The notes: a model not told the origin generated them from the sequence alone. A DNA stretch of 64,000 nucleotides from Solen grandis (GCA_021229015.1 CM037788.1:49255296-49319295); one strand, 5' to 3'. Shown: positions 23,758 to 36,007, counted from the first letter of the stretch. Program-made: numbers and translations.

Positions 23758-25215
23758 GGTTTTGAGCTGCGTTTATCAAACCTATCAAAATGCTGGTTCC
23801 CAACACATCCAGTGACTATAATTAGATACTTTATATCATGCTATTCAATTAAATGTGAACAATTCATTTGTATATGGTTTTGTTAAAAGCAGTTGATAAA
23901 AAGTGCCAAAGGGAATCTGAAATGAGATCATGGAAGCTATTTTAGAATAAGGTGGCATTACATGAAGCAATTTAGATGTTTCAGTATTCAACATGGCCTT
24001 TGCGATTAGGCTGAAAAGTATTGCATGACAAATCCATAGGGTTTCACTGCTGTGTGCTAATATTTCTCATGAAATATATTGTCTGATCATTTCAGGATGC
24101 TAGCCTTTCATGTTACACTGCAGTTATAATAAAAATCTGCGCTCCAAGATCTGGATCACTTTCATATTGTTTTCTCAAGATATCAAATTGGCCATCGACT
24201 GGTCATCTGTTGTGCCTGGAAACAAGAGTGACCACTCCAGAGTCCATTTAGTGCTGACACTTAAGCCGTACAGGTTGAGTGGTCAGTGTTTACATAGCTG
24301 TTCCCCATTGTAGACTGTGTCTGAAACTGGTTCCTAGATGGATGGGATCTGTCAGAGGGCCTGATGGTTAAGGGTTCACCAGTGATGAAGGGGGTGCTAA
24401 ACACTGGGCTTGTTCCCAGTGTTTATAGACAACCCCTGCTGTATTATGGGGAAACACTCATTCCCGTCTGCTGCTAGAAAGAGTGTGTCTGCTGCGAGGA
24501 AGTCTTTGAAGGTTGAGGTGATGCTGGTTGGTCAGCAGGTATAAATGCTGAAACTGTCAAAAGTCTGTGATACATGAAGTCATGTACACAGTTTTTCCCT
24601 CATCAGCCAGACAGAAAATAGCTGCATGCAGCAGCAAGATGCATTTAATCTCATTTGTTATTATCAATTACATATATTTGACACAATAGTGGTTTGCCTC
24701 TCACTGGTTCAGTCTCTTAAAATACGTTTTTTTGCACCCTGCCAACCCCTGATCTCCTCCATCATTTCTGATATACAATACTTTTCTTGATTCCACACCC
24801 CCAACTCAGTGATAATGGGCTTTATTATATATTTATGTATGATACTACGCAATTTCAATCTGTTTCCTGTAGCAAAAATACAGAAACTTGTATCAAGGTC
24901 CCAACGGTTTCCAAACCAGTATCACATCTGTACCTTGTGTAAGCATATTTCTATGTGCATAGAACGGAATTAACTTCTTTTATATGACATCACTGCACAA
25001 TGTGGATGTCAAATTATGTAGACCTGATTTGAAAATGAAAGCTGTTTACACACTGCATATTATAACACAACCAGATTATTTGATCAAAAATAGTTCCTTT
25101 GTTCTTTGTTGTTTAATGGTAAAAAATTGAAGATTTGTTTGAAAATAAATGCAAAGTTAAGAACTTATATGTTCATATTATTTGAAGTGAAATGTAGGTA
25201 TATAATAAAAGAATC
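23758..25215. other. Non-coding stretch with a less AT-rich block
   Basis: 24130-24560 is less AT-rich than its surroundings and looks unique. Its 67-codon frame (24110-24313) has no recognised domain. A perfect 11 bp stem TAAACACTGGG/CCCAGTGTTTA with a 6 nt loop lies at 24398-24425. Candidate conserved non-coding block only. Confidence 0.4.
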
Positions 25216-25365
25216 ATAACTATTGTAGATTGATCCGAACACTGTTATCAGAATTTGTGATACACAGATTTACGGAATCACTTGAGCAAAAGCTCTCGTG
25301 AGTTTCTGTTAATCTGTGTATCACTCATGCAGATAACACTGTTCAGATCAATCTATGATAGTAAT
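25216..25365. repeat. 150 bp imperfect foldback hairpin (MITE-like)
   Basis: The left arm (25216-25287) and right arm (25292-25365) are inverted copies around an AAAA apex. Shared blocks are TAGATTGATC, GAACA(C/G)TGTTATC and GTGATACACAGATT. I see only this one copy in the window. The arms are too diverged for a recent duplication, so a short foldback element is more likely than a microRNA precursor. Confidence 0.82.
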
Positions 25366-27584
25366 AATCCGTTTTGATTTTGGAAATTAGGTGTCCTAAG
25401 ATAATAAAGAATCATGTTTGCATATATTGCTCACTTTTGTGCATTTATTTACTGTTGTGTCCCTTTGACTCAGAGCATCTTTTTCTACATGATTTCAGAT
25501 ATTCAGTTAATTATTAGACTTTTTGCAAACTATGTTGAGTTGTAGATGACGTTTGCATTTCGTCCATTTCTACAACAAAATTCATTGTGGGTGGGGGCAT
25601 GTGTGTCATATCTGCACATCAAGTTTCATCACTTGAGAAGAGTTTTCTGATTTCAGCACATGGAGATGGATAGTTCCCTCATTCAGCTTGTTTGCTATGT
25701 AAATTCTAATGTAACAATAGCTATAAACTTCTTAATTCTGAAGTTCCTTAAATTACCGCAAATAATTAGATGAAACATACAAAAAGTTGCTGAAAAAAAA
25801 ACACGAAAACACTATCAGCAATATCATACAATATTACTTTATTTTTTTTTTTTTATGTAACTATTTTGGAACAGCAAAGGAAATTTCCTCTGTAATTTAA
25901 GGATTTTTTTTTGCGTCAACTATGTGCAAGAGTTATTTCCAAGATGTTGTTCAGGCTATATTTAGTATGAACTGGAGAATCTAAGTGGTGTAATGAAAGA
26001 CCATGGAAAAAAAATTCTTGACGTTAATTTCGCACTCTATTAAATTTAGTATTTTACGAGTGAAGTATGTGGAATTAAAACCTCCAGTAACATGCACTAA
26101 CAAAATTAGTGTTACCCTATTTGTCATTTCTTGATACTGTATCTTGTTTTGCTCAGAAGCCAAAAATCGCTTTTTAAAAATAGGCAGATACACAAGTTTG
26201 GTAATGCCTAACAGCATCATTCTCTAGAACATTGGTTATAAAGTGAAAAATAAATAAACCTGTTAATTGGAATGCTCTGGGTAAGGGCCTTCATATTGAT
26301 TTTAAAACAGTTTTTGTTTCAAGTGTAACTTTTGTTTGCTGTTATTTATATAAAAATAGAACCTACTGCCATAGGAACCAATTATTATCTTAATTTGATA
26401 ACTTAAACGTGGAATTGAATTATATGGAAATTGATTAAAAGATTTGAGCTGAAATGAGATTTGGACACAATTTTCAGCATGTAAATTGCTAATCATAACT
26501 TGAACATTTTCAAGCCATGAGTATCCAGTTTAGAGATGAGGGATTCTTGAGAAATATAGGGCTTGTTATTTTACCTTTTAAGAATTTGGTAAACACATGA
26601 TTTTTTTTTATTCAATTTAAGTGATATATGTAGTCATTTGTATGTCACTGATCACATATTATACTTGAAAGTAACTTACATGAAATTTTATAAATGGAGA
26701 AAAATATATTTTGTATACTGATATTGAAAACTGGCAAAAGTCATCATGTTTAGTGGACTGAAGATTGTCATAATGGAAGAGCTGGTACTTTATTGCCTGT
26801 ATTTGATAAACACAAACTAGACAAGTTGATTGTTCTGTCTGCATTGTCCCAGTGAATTCCAGATATGCCTTCCAAGGGAAATCATCAATGTCAGCAGTCA
26901 GCAGAGACAAAATCTGTGAAATATTTGTAATGCAACATGAATTTTTTTTTCAGTAGCTTGAATTGTAAGCTTTGTTTCGGTTCTTTGTAGTCTGACAAGA
27001 GTTACATTTTTTTTCTGCATGTCAGTGGCAATAAAAATACCTTGGACTGGTTCTTCAATGGAAGTAGTCCAGTCTGGTTTATTTCAGACTGACTGGTTTT
27101 GTGGGGGTGACAGTCTGCAATGCTTCAACCAGACTGGTTCTATTATGCTGGTGACAAATAAACAATTAACATAAATACAAAGTGATTGTGCATCATATAG
27201 TGATTGTGCATCATATTTTATGTGCCTTTAAGTGGATTATTTTGCACATTTGCATTGGTTGGCTGGTAGGTAGACCAAACTTTGTCCAAATGATAAATCA
27301 AGATTTTATTATATAACCATTTCTTAAGTCTCAAACCTGGAACAGTTGTAGCCTATAAATAGTAGAGGATTCTTACTCATATAAAGTTCAAGGTCAAGAC
27401 CTCAAAGGTCAAGACCAAATTCTTTGATGTAAAAAGAAAAATGAACAAAAAAAACAAGTTTAATTATTGTTAAACAAGCATTCAGATTTTAATTTTTGTA
27501 TATGAAAAGTAGAAAACCTCTTTTGAGTTGTTACCTCAGTGTTTAAAATTGTGGGTTTTTACTCAGTTTAGGGCAAGAACGTAT
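25366..27584. other. Non-coding AT-rich stretch
   Basis: No gene supported. A cluster of AGACTGGTT-type repeats occurs at 27040-27145, a two-unit 18 bp duplication (AGTGATTGTGCATCATAT) at 27181-27216, and AGGTCA-type hexamers near 27388-27418. Confidence 0.45.
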
Positions 27585-27690
27585 CTGATGGCGTGTGAAG
27601 TCATGTGATAAACTGGTCCAACCCAGGAACCATCAAGGGGGATTTGTATTAAGTATAAAAACTTGTTTCCCAGTTCACTTAAAATACATA
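27585..27690 (+). mobile_element. SINE type II 3' fragment
   Basis: AAACTGGTCCAACCCAGGAA, CCATCAAGGGGGAT and AAAACTTGTTTCCCAGTTCA match the SINE body at 39785-39860 in order. The head is absent. Confidence 0.65.
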
Positions 27691-27916
27691 TATTTTTTAA
27701 TTTAAGTTTAAGGTCACTCGTTTAACTCCAGATCATATGAACACTGTCTATATTTACTAAATATCTGAAAGCCCATTAATGACCCTTTGGTCTCATAATT
27801 TGTACAATTTATTATTGTGGTTTTTGACTAGTAGAAGACCCTCAATAATTTTAATAATTCTGAAATAACTCTTTGATTTTAAATACTTAGCCTGTGACTT
27901 AAGTATTAGCCATCAT

Positions 27917-27952
<36 letters not shown>

Positions 27953-30383
27953 TGCTACCATCACTGTTGATATATTATATCACAATTTTTAAATTATTTT
28001 TCATTTTGAATATTTTCTTGAAGTTAATAAAATCCAATTCCATTCTTTCAGAAAAAGCAAATATTTTTTGCTGTTACTAATACCTGATAAAATATGACAA
28101 GAAAGGTTTAAAAACTAAAGAAAAATGTGCATAATCTGGTAAGATAGAGGATGTGTCAGGCAATGGTTTCATTTTAGCTGGCATTCAGTCGAGATGTCGG
28201 GGCCTGATAAACCAGCTTTATATTGATCAAAGTGAAGAGAATTCAGCTGAGCAGTAAATATTGCAGTTCCACAAGACTACCATTAAAAAAGAATTAGGTC
28301 CCGTATATCCTCTCTCAAAAAAATCTAATTTTCCCTCAAATTAGCATTGATTTTAATATTGGTATATTTGTATTTAAGAGGGAAAAATTAATCTTGAGAC
28401 AAATTGGAGGTACAGAAGCAGACCTTTCCGTCTGATAAAGACATTTAACAAAATATGTGACAAGAATTTGAACCCTGTACTGTTCTTTATATATATGCAG
28501 TTTTATACTATATTGGACCAGTGTGAAATTTAACTGTGGACCCTGCCTTTCAAATGACTGTTTTCTATATTTATGACTGAGTCTTCAGCTAACAAACAAA
28601 GCAGTGTGTTCTTTTGTGTGTTGATCACAAGATATCCAGCATTGCTATTGGATAATCTGATATTTAATTTGAATACAGTATCTGTAAACAAAGTTCCATT
28701 TAAAATGAGTTGCATTGATACATTTACTATGGTGACATTATACAAGGAGTTTTATTAATGTTTAATGTGCATCATACCACTCAGTTATCATTCCTTTGAG
28801 AAGAGACAGTATATTATGGCACTCTTAGATCTTTTAGATCTTACTTCAAGTTTAGCCTTATGTGAAAGTGGGGTCTTGTAGAAATCCGGATTAAACAGAG
28901 ATGCCATATATTGAAGACCCAACACGAGCAGTCTGATAAAGAAACAAAGAACTTGACTATTAGTATAATCTCTTGTTTAAATTCAGAGATGGTCAGACAA
29001 GCAATTTATGGAATGATTCCAACTCAATTAAAGCTCTACATAGGCAATTAAGACGCATGATGGATTTCCTTGAAGAAGGTTAAATACCGCCTCTCTGTGA
29101 TGTGCAAGAAGGGCGGCCAAAAATCTACACCAAGTAAATATGTTGCAGACGCAAACAATCACGGGATGATACATTATTATGATTTTCATTGGCTGGCTCT
29201 GTGGGGAAGAAGCAATTCCATTGGTTGTAACACCTTTGTAATTGCAGCGTACCTTGGTTCAAACACTGAGAGTATGTACAGGGTGGGGGGAGAAATTCTT
29301 ACTCACTCAGTTGTATATACAGAAACAGCGAAGTAAAATTTTGATGTAGAGAGAAGATTCCAACTCTCTGCAGACATTTTGGTTTCAGAGTCAGAGTTGG
29401 TCAGACGCTTTGTTTGTGGGTGTGGAGATATGTTAGTAAAGAAACTTTCATTCCAATTTCAGGATTATCTGATGTATAAGGTGTGAAGACTGTTAAGGAG
29501 AGATTAGTAGAAGTTAAGCGAGAGCTGGGAATACCTGCAGGGACTCGGCCATTGTTTGGTGATTCTGCAAGGAACTAAATATTATCCCCAAGAGTGTGTT
29601 GATAAACAGGGTCTGATTTCTCGGTTAATACACCTGTATGGAGTTTGTACAAACAACCTGAGAAGGAACCTACAGTAAGGTAAGATTGGCTTGTATTACA
29701 TGTGTACTGCATTTACCTGGAAATATATATATCTGGTATACATATTCACTTGGGGGAGTAATCATGTGCTGTGAGTTATTTACACAGGGATGCTGGAATT
29801 ATAAAAATAGGTTTTTAAGTTCAACTTCTGTCGGTAAGTGCATGTTTATGTTCTTTATGTCTGTGTTTACTGAAAGTGTGTGTGGCGAACATAAAAAAAT
29901 ACACACAAAAGTTTATCAAGTAGTTGATCAATGTTGTGAGGTAAAATGAGCCTCCCAAAATGTCGTCATTTTTAAGATCAGCAGTCTGTGTAATCAGGGA
30001 TGAGTCTGATACTGACATGTACAATAAATAAGGGAGGAAATGTGCCTTCAGTGAGGGACTCAAACCTCTGGAACACTAGTGTAGCGCTCTATACACAACG
30101 CTAATAGACATAGCCTGGAAAAAAAGGGCTATATGAGAAATCCTATGTGAATCAGCGTGGTACAAACAAATTCTACAGTTAGAAGTGCATTGAATCACAA
30201 AGCAGATGACGTTAAGTATAAGTTTTGAGATAAATAAAACTAATGAACCCATACTGTTTGTTTCACTAATGAATTCCAGGATTTAAGTATTTAAAAAAGA
30301 GTTAATTTGATGTACACTACACTACTTAAAAAGTCTTCACCAGAAAATAACCACACAGTTCATTGATCTTGAGGTAACCTATT
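27691..30383. other. Non-coding stretch with (ATC)n tract and one inverted pair
   Basis: Contains a (ATC)n tract (27911-27953) and an imperfect inverted pair at 28311-28337 / 28378-28400. A less AT-rich unique block lies at about 29050-29340, whose 88-codon frame shows nothing recognisable. At 30045-30110 a minus-strand GGTTTGAGTCCC resembles a tRNA box B, but no convincing box A or SINE body accompanies it. Confidence 0.4.
27911..27953. repeat. (ATC)n microsatellite
   Basis: About eleven ATC units, nearly uninterrupted. Confidence 0.95.
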
Positions 30384-30625
30384 TTAACCCTTTCCCTCAT
30401 ATATACTCATTTTGACGCCCTCAATAGGTATCACATAAAGCCTGATCTGCAGAAAACCACAGTTAAACCTTACCAAATTTAATTATAAAACCCTCATTTC
30501 CAGACCACTGAGGAGCAGCGAACAGCATAAAACCTGATCAGCCTTCGAGTTACTCGCAGGCTGATCTGGTTTTATGCTGTTCGCATAGGTCTTTTCATGG
30601 TTTCCTCTATGAGGGAAAGGGTTAA
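30384..30625 (+). mobile_element. TTAA-MITE family A, copy A3
   Basis: 242 bp, with TTAA at both ends and ends CCCTTTCCCTCATATA / CTCTATGAGGGAAAGGG. The palindrome spans 30518-30584, two 33 nt arms around one T. It shares nearly every position with A4 (49834). Confidence 0.95.
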
Positions 30626-30705
30626 GACTAGACTCAACAGATAATTCTGATATTGCCAATATATATATGAACTAAGGTTTGATGGTCTTTTACATGTTTA
30701 TGTCT

Positions 30706-30913
30706 TTAACCCTTACCCTGCTAAATTTCTTAATTGGACTTGTCCTTTCTTCATTTTGGACAGCACCATTTGTTGTTTGTAGGTTTTTTGCTCAAAATGA
30801 ACAGTGCAGACCATGATCAGACTTCACAGATGTGCATGCTGATCTTGGTTTGTACAAGTTGTAAAGACAGTCACATTAGTACTCAAATTATTGTAGAGGA
30901 TAAACATAGTTAA
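30706..30913 (+). mobile_element. TTAA-MITE family B, copy B3
   Basis: Begins TTAACCCTTACCCTGCTAAA and continues AATTGGACTTGTCCTTTCTT, ATTTTGGACAGCACCATTTG and the palindrome region GAACAGTGCAGACCATGATC ... CTGATCTTGGTTTGTAC. It ends with TTAA at 30910-30913. It lies 80 bp after A3. Confidence 0.85.
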
Positions 30914-32919
30914 CCTGTATTGTTTTATGTAAGACCAAAAATGGTCCAGGATATATAATAAATAAAGAAAAAATTCTGTTCAAAGCTATTCCAGGTTTAC
31001 CATACCAGTACTTTGAAATAAATAAAAATGTCATTATTTTGTATATCAGTCGTTTGACGGATATCCTTTTCCTGCATGCAAGACTAAAGACCAGTCAAAA
31101 ATTTATGTTCCTCAAAACTTTATTTCACACACAAAAGTTAAAAAAAAAAATGACCTAAACCAAACTAGTCTGTAAGTCACTCGCAAGTTTATCAGGTTTA
31201 ATCACACCCTAGTTATGAAGTGGTGCTGTACAGGAAGTGTGGTCCAGTCCCATCCTGTATCGACCCACTTCACAACATGTTCAACACCTTATATCAGTAA
31301 GCCTTTTTTTGCAGATGATAGGTAATGGGCCTTATACCATATTTTAGGGGGAGGGGGATATTGCCAATATCTTTACATTTGGGGAAGAGTTATCCTGGGA
31401 TAAGTAGCAATTTTTGGGGAACTGTATGAATTTAAAGAATTTTTCAGAGGGGAACACATTTGAATGGCCCCTGATAAAGATGAAGAGAGAAGGCCTTGAT
31501 CAGGGTGATGCAGCATGGGTAGTTCAGAATATCATCAGTGTTCTGTCCTTTTAAGATTAGAGGGTAACACTTTGAAACATGCAGGCATAAACTTGATTTC
31601 AATTGTCTGATCTGCCCTGCGTTCAATTACCATTTTAAGTCCATATAAACGTTAGCGTTTGTATCCCTGTTGTATTATAGCATATAGAGTGCAAGCAGGG
31701 AACCAAATCCGTAACAGTTGTGTGCATTATTGTCAACTGAACGCAGGGCAGGTTTTTGTGTTTCTGTCGTCTGTCTGTCTGTCACACTTTTTTCGTCAAG
31801 CTTCAGCAGGTGACACATGTATTTCAAAGAACCCTCTTGTTTCCTGGTTTAATATGGCAAAGGTTACATCAAGTAGGGGATTCCCTTAGTCTTCAATGTC
31901 TTACTAAACCCTACCCATGTAAATTGTTCATCTAAAATAATGAACATTCCATCTTGTTTCATTATATATACTCTTGATAAGGGACCAACCTTATCGTGAT
32001 CCAGCAGAAGACTTATAGGGTTGTTAAGACAATTTACAGACCAATTAGGCTGATAGCTGCATAGATGGTTAGGTAATTAGGGCGGGTACTCTGCCATGGC
32101 ACTGCAGCCTCCCTGTTCTGTTGCGGTCATGTTCTCCTGTCTGGGAGAAGTTAGTTTAAATTGCAGTTATTTATGTTGATTACCAATTAAGTTCTTCTCT
32201 CAGCTTAGAGAGGTATATAACTATATAAATACCTCCCTAAAGTCACTCGGGGCAGTCTATTTGGTTATTGTTGAGGGGGAAAACAGGAGTTCTCTGAGAA
32301 ACCAATGACTGCCATTAAATAGGCTCAAATTTCACCAATTACATTTAGTGTTAAGTAATTAAAAACTTAGATTAGGTAGAAAAATACCTGTTTTATGAAA
32401 TATTTAAATGCATTAATAAGTTTACTTAAATTTTTACCTTTAAAAAAAAGGGTTTTTATGAGATAAAATCATTTTTAAAAATATTTATAATAAGCAATGC
32501 CACTATTCATGTCAACTTATATATGATTATATATATATAATAGTTTATTAAATGAGACTGATTGAATTAATTCCTATACATTATTTAAGACTTTAGATAT
32601 TATTAGATCTAAGTCTTGATGGTACAATGTTCAAGCTACTGGGCAAACCTTGGATGTCCTGGTTTAATTAGAAGCAAGTGTATTATTGCTATGTTATCCA
32701 GACTTGTTTATGCGCGCATGCTCATTATAAATACTGAATGGTCATTAGGGAACCGGTGCTGCAAATATGGCATCATGATAACATCGGCGGCAGCCGAGAA
32801 AATTGGCTCAATTATTTTTATTTATTTTTTAAATCATCTGCAGTAAATTACCGCTTGGCTTCAATGGAAAACATGGTGGTATATCAAGATATATTTTCTC
32901 TAAAAAATCAACATAGCCA
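30914..32919. other. Non-coding stretch with one inverted pair and a dispersed repeat
   Basis: An exact 14 bp inverted pair CTGCCCTGCGTTCA (31612-31625) / TGAACGCAGGGCAG (31738-31751) brackets 112 bp. The next ~80 bp (31769-31850) recur at 57208-57288. The 32040-32160 part is less AT-rich and unique-looking. No gene supported. Confidence 0.4.
31769..31850 (+). repeat. Dispersed repeat G, copy 1
   Basis: GTCTGTCTGTCACACTTTTT, AAGCTTCAGCAGGTGACACA and TGTATTTCAAAGAACCCTCT match 57208-57288 in order with scattered differences. The element type is unknown. Confidence 0.7.
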
Positions 32920-33083
32920 TTTATCTCATGAATATTCATGTCAAATTATGTTGTGTGTTTGAAACAATGGATTTTTCTTTGCCACGCAGACTGTGTTGAA
33001 TCCAAGCTACAATGTTGTAAGAGCTAACATTGTTGACCCAGTTGGAGATGTCTGATCTGGGTCTACTCTGTTTGTTGCTAAAG
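32920..33083 (-). mobile_element. TTAA-MITE family C, copy C7 (partial)
   Basis: TTATCTCATGAATATTCATG, CTTTGCCACGCAGACTGTG, AAGCTACAATGTTGTAAGAG, GATGTCTGATCTGGGTCTAC and CTCTGTTTG follow the C order in reverse. Both termini are degraded. Confidence 0.7.
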
Positions 33084-33489
33084 TGCTCAAATATGTTTGA
33101 GGTACATTGGTGCTATTATTAATAAAGATAAACATAAAAATGCAAATGCAAAACATTACTTTTCCCATATAGGAAATCAATGAAAACATTGTTTGCATGT
33201 TAAGAAGGAAAAGGAAATATGACATATGTTTGATATGGTTATTTTTTTGATTGAATAAATTAGCTTTGAACTCTTTTGACATATATCTTTTAAGCACAAA
33301 ACTGTAAAAGATTCAACTTTGCTCTAATTGATTAATCTTTATTTTCAAAATATCTTGACAGCTTAACGTTCATATTAAAAAATAATAATCAAAGTGTGTA
33401 ACAGTGTTGTATAAAAGCTTTGGTTAGACTTGTATCCACATATGGAAGAAATGCTTAACTTAGTAGCAGGTCAGGAAAAGCAAATTACA
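33084..33489. other. Non-coding AT-rich stretch
   Basis: No gene or structure supported. Confidence 0.45.
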
Positions 33490-34460
33490 ACATGGCACAG
33501 TCCTCCAGGCAGAGATACTTTGCCTAAAACATGGTCTTCTAGGCAGTAATACTTGGTCTAAATCATTACACAGTCTTCTAGGCAAGCTGTAACACTCATG
33601 ACCTAAATTATTACACAGTCTTCTAGGCAAGCTGTAACATCTTCTAGGCAAGCTGTAACACTCATGACCTAAATCATTACACAGTCTTCTAGGCAAGCTG
33701 TAACACTCGTGACCTAAATCATTACACAGTCTTCTAGGCAAGCTGTAACACTCATGACCTAAATTATTACACAGTCTTCTAGACAAGCTGTAACACTCAT
33801 GACCTAAATCATTACACAATCTTCTAGGCAAGCTGTAACACTCATGACCTAAATCATTACACAATCTTCTAGGCAAGCTGTAACACTCATGACCTAAATT
33901 ATTACACAGTCTTCTAGGCAAGCTGTAACACTCATGACCTAAATCATTACACAGTCTTCTAGGCAAGCTGTAACACTCATGACCTAAATCATTACACAGT
34001 CTTCTAGGCAAGCTGTAACACTCATAACCTAAATCATTACACAATCTTCTAGGCAAGCTGTAACACTCATGACCTAAATCATTACACAGTCTTCTAGGCA
34101 AGCTGTAACACTCATGACCTTAATCATTACACAGTCTTCTAGGCAAGCTGTAACACTCATGACCTAAATCATTACACAGTCTTCTAGGCAAGCTGTAACA
34201 CTCATGACCTAAATCATTACACAATCTTCTAGGCAAGCTGTAACACTCATGACCTAAATCATTACACAGTCTTCTAGGCAAGCTGTAACACTCATGACCT
34301 AAATCATTACACAGTCTTCTAGGCAAGAAATTCCATATTAGTCTTCGGCAGTAATATTTGGCCTAAATCATTGCACAGACTTCTAGGCAGTAATATTTGG
34401 CCTAAATCATTTCACAGTCTTCAAGGCAGTAATAATTGGCCTAAATAATTGCACATTGGA
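33490..34460. repeat. 45 bp tandem array (about 17 core units plus shorter edge units)
   Basis: The core at 33567-34327 repeats a 45 bp unit containing CTTCTAGGCAAGCTGTAACA and CTCATGACCTAAATCATTAC. One truncated unit lies near 33636-33652. Both edges carry diverged, shorter units of about 39 bp (GGCAGTAATATTTGGCCTAA). The period is 15 codons, so the minus strand stays open (33460-34101 and 34120-34326) as an artefact. A single base change near 34111 stops that frame. Confidence 0.95.
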
Positions 34461-35257
34461 ATTTAAATCATTACAGTCATTTCTCTCTTTTCCTGTTATA
34501 GGACCTCCTATAACTGTGACCCTGCAGCCTTGTTGCTATAAACCATCTGCCCTGCCCTGAGTCCCATGGTCTCCTTTATAAAATTTGAAGCAGCCAAACC
34601 ATCTATTAAAGCTATTTTTGTTATAGCAGGACTGGCAGAGATGCTGAACTAAGCAAGATACTGCATCTGTGCTGAAGCTAGTTTAACTGCAGTGCAGTTA
34701 TACTTAGTCTCTATCACTGTAGAACAAAATTTCGAAACTATATATAATGTTGGAACCTGCTTAGAAAGCAAGGGTTGCATACTCAAGAGTTGGTCTATAT
34801 CTGGACCCAAGAGACAAGAATGTCTTCAAACCTTCATGTAGATGCACCTGCAAGTTACCGCTAACAGTTAAAAATGTTGTCCCCATACTTGGCATCTTTC
34901 CTTCCTGTCTCATCACTTCTCATTAAGTTGGTTGGAAGTGATCTCTAGACTGTGCTTTTTGCACAGATGGCACACAGATTTTTGGTGGGTGGGGAAGGTC
35001 AATTGTCACATAAAACTGTGAAGAATGGAAACTTTGCAGTTTGACAGTAGGTGGATGTTTATGAGACATTGACAATAACCTGAATGAAGAAGTGTTGAAA
35101 TGTAAATGTTGAGTGATTGGCAGTGCTGAATGTTCAAGCTGCTTTCATCTTGGATCATCAAAAATTTAGTAAGATTTTTCTGATCACTTCTGATGTGTGA
35201 AAGATTTAAATCAGAATGGCAATGACACAGCAAAGTGTTTGAAATGGTACTTGTTAA
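34461..35257. other. Non-coding stretch
   Basis: No gene or repeat supported; moderately AT-rich and unique-looking. Confidence 0.45.
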
Positions 35258-35792
35258 GCTGTCTTAGCTCAGTGTGTATAAGTAGTACCCAGACCGGTTA
35301 AACTTGTTACAAGTGTATGTGTATGGTATCTGGCCTGTGGTATCATGCCACTTGATGATAGCCTTATTGTATGGTATCTGGTCCTCCAGTGGTACCATGC
35401 CACTTGTTCACAGCATTATTATATAATATCTGGCCCCTGTGATATCATGCCAATTGTCTACAGAATTATTGTATGGTATCTGGTCCTCCAGTGGTACCAT
35501 GTCACTTGTTCACAGCATTATTATATATCTGGCCCCTGTGATATCATGCCAATTGTCTACAGAATTATTGTATGGTATCTGGTCCCCCAGTGGTACCATG
35601 CCACTTGTTCACAGCATTATTATATATCTGGCCCCTGTGATATCATGCCAATTGTCTTCAGCATCATTGTATGGTATTTAGCATGTGATATTATGTCACT
35701 TGTCTTCAGCATCATTGTATGGTGTCTCATTATGACATCATTGTTTCCAATGACTGATGTTCATATAATTAGCCTTAAACCTAACAAATAAG
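35258..35792 (+). mobile_element. SINE type I copy expanded by an internal tandem array
   Basis: Flanks of the array match the SINE. CTTAGCTCAGTGTGTATAAG, then GGCCTGTGGTATCATGCCAC, precede it. TTGTTTCCAATGACTGATGT and TTAAACCTAACAAATAAG follow it, as the TGTCTCCAAATGACTGAAAT and TTAAACCCAACAAAC tail does at 23452. No intact tRNA-like head is recognisable. The 148-codon frame at 35345-35791 is a repeat artefact. Confidence 0.72.
35320..35740. repeat. ~50/100 bp tandem array derived from SINE body
   Basis: GTATGGTATCTGGTCC recurs at 35369, 35471 and 35570, giving a period of about 100 bp. Each unit consists of two similar ~50 bp halves (one with GGTACCATGCCACTTG, one with GATATCATGCCAATTG). 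The motif GGTATCATGCCAC is the conserved SINE body segment. Confidence 0.85.
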
Positions 35793-36007
35793 TAAAAAAA
35801 CATAAACAAAAAAGTAAAGTTAACTAATTTCAAGTTTAAGAAACTGCAAACCACAATATTCTTTCATAATTATTATCCTTCCCAAGCACAAAACAATGGT
35901 CAAACCACAAAACCATTTTGTGGAATTAGTACAGTTTATAACCATGAAATAATGACTTGAGTAGGCCCAAGCCATGCATTGTAACCTTGGCTGTCAAAAA
36001 AGTGTTG
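35793..36007. other. Non-coding stretch
   Basis: Short AT-rich gap, nothing recognised. Confidence 0.4.

Noticed and set aside
33460..34326. Minus-strand open frames of 213 and 68 codons with a repeated RRLCNDLGHECYS-like peptide
   Set aside because: The frame stays open only because the DNA repeat period (45 bp) is a multiple of three. A single base change stops it, and edge units of different length have no matching frame.
35345..35791. Plus-strand open frames of 148 and 80 codons
   Set aside because: They lie inside the SINE-derived tandem array; the repeated peptide is a by-product of the repeat.
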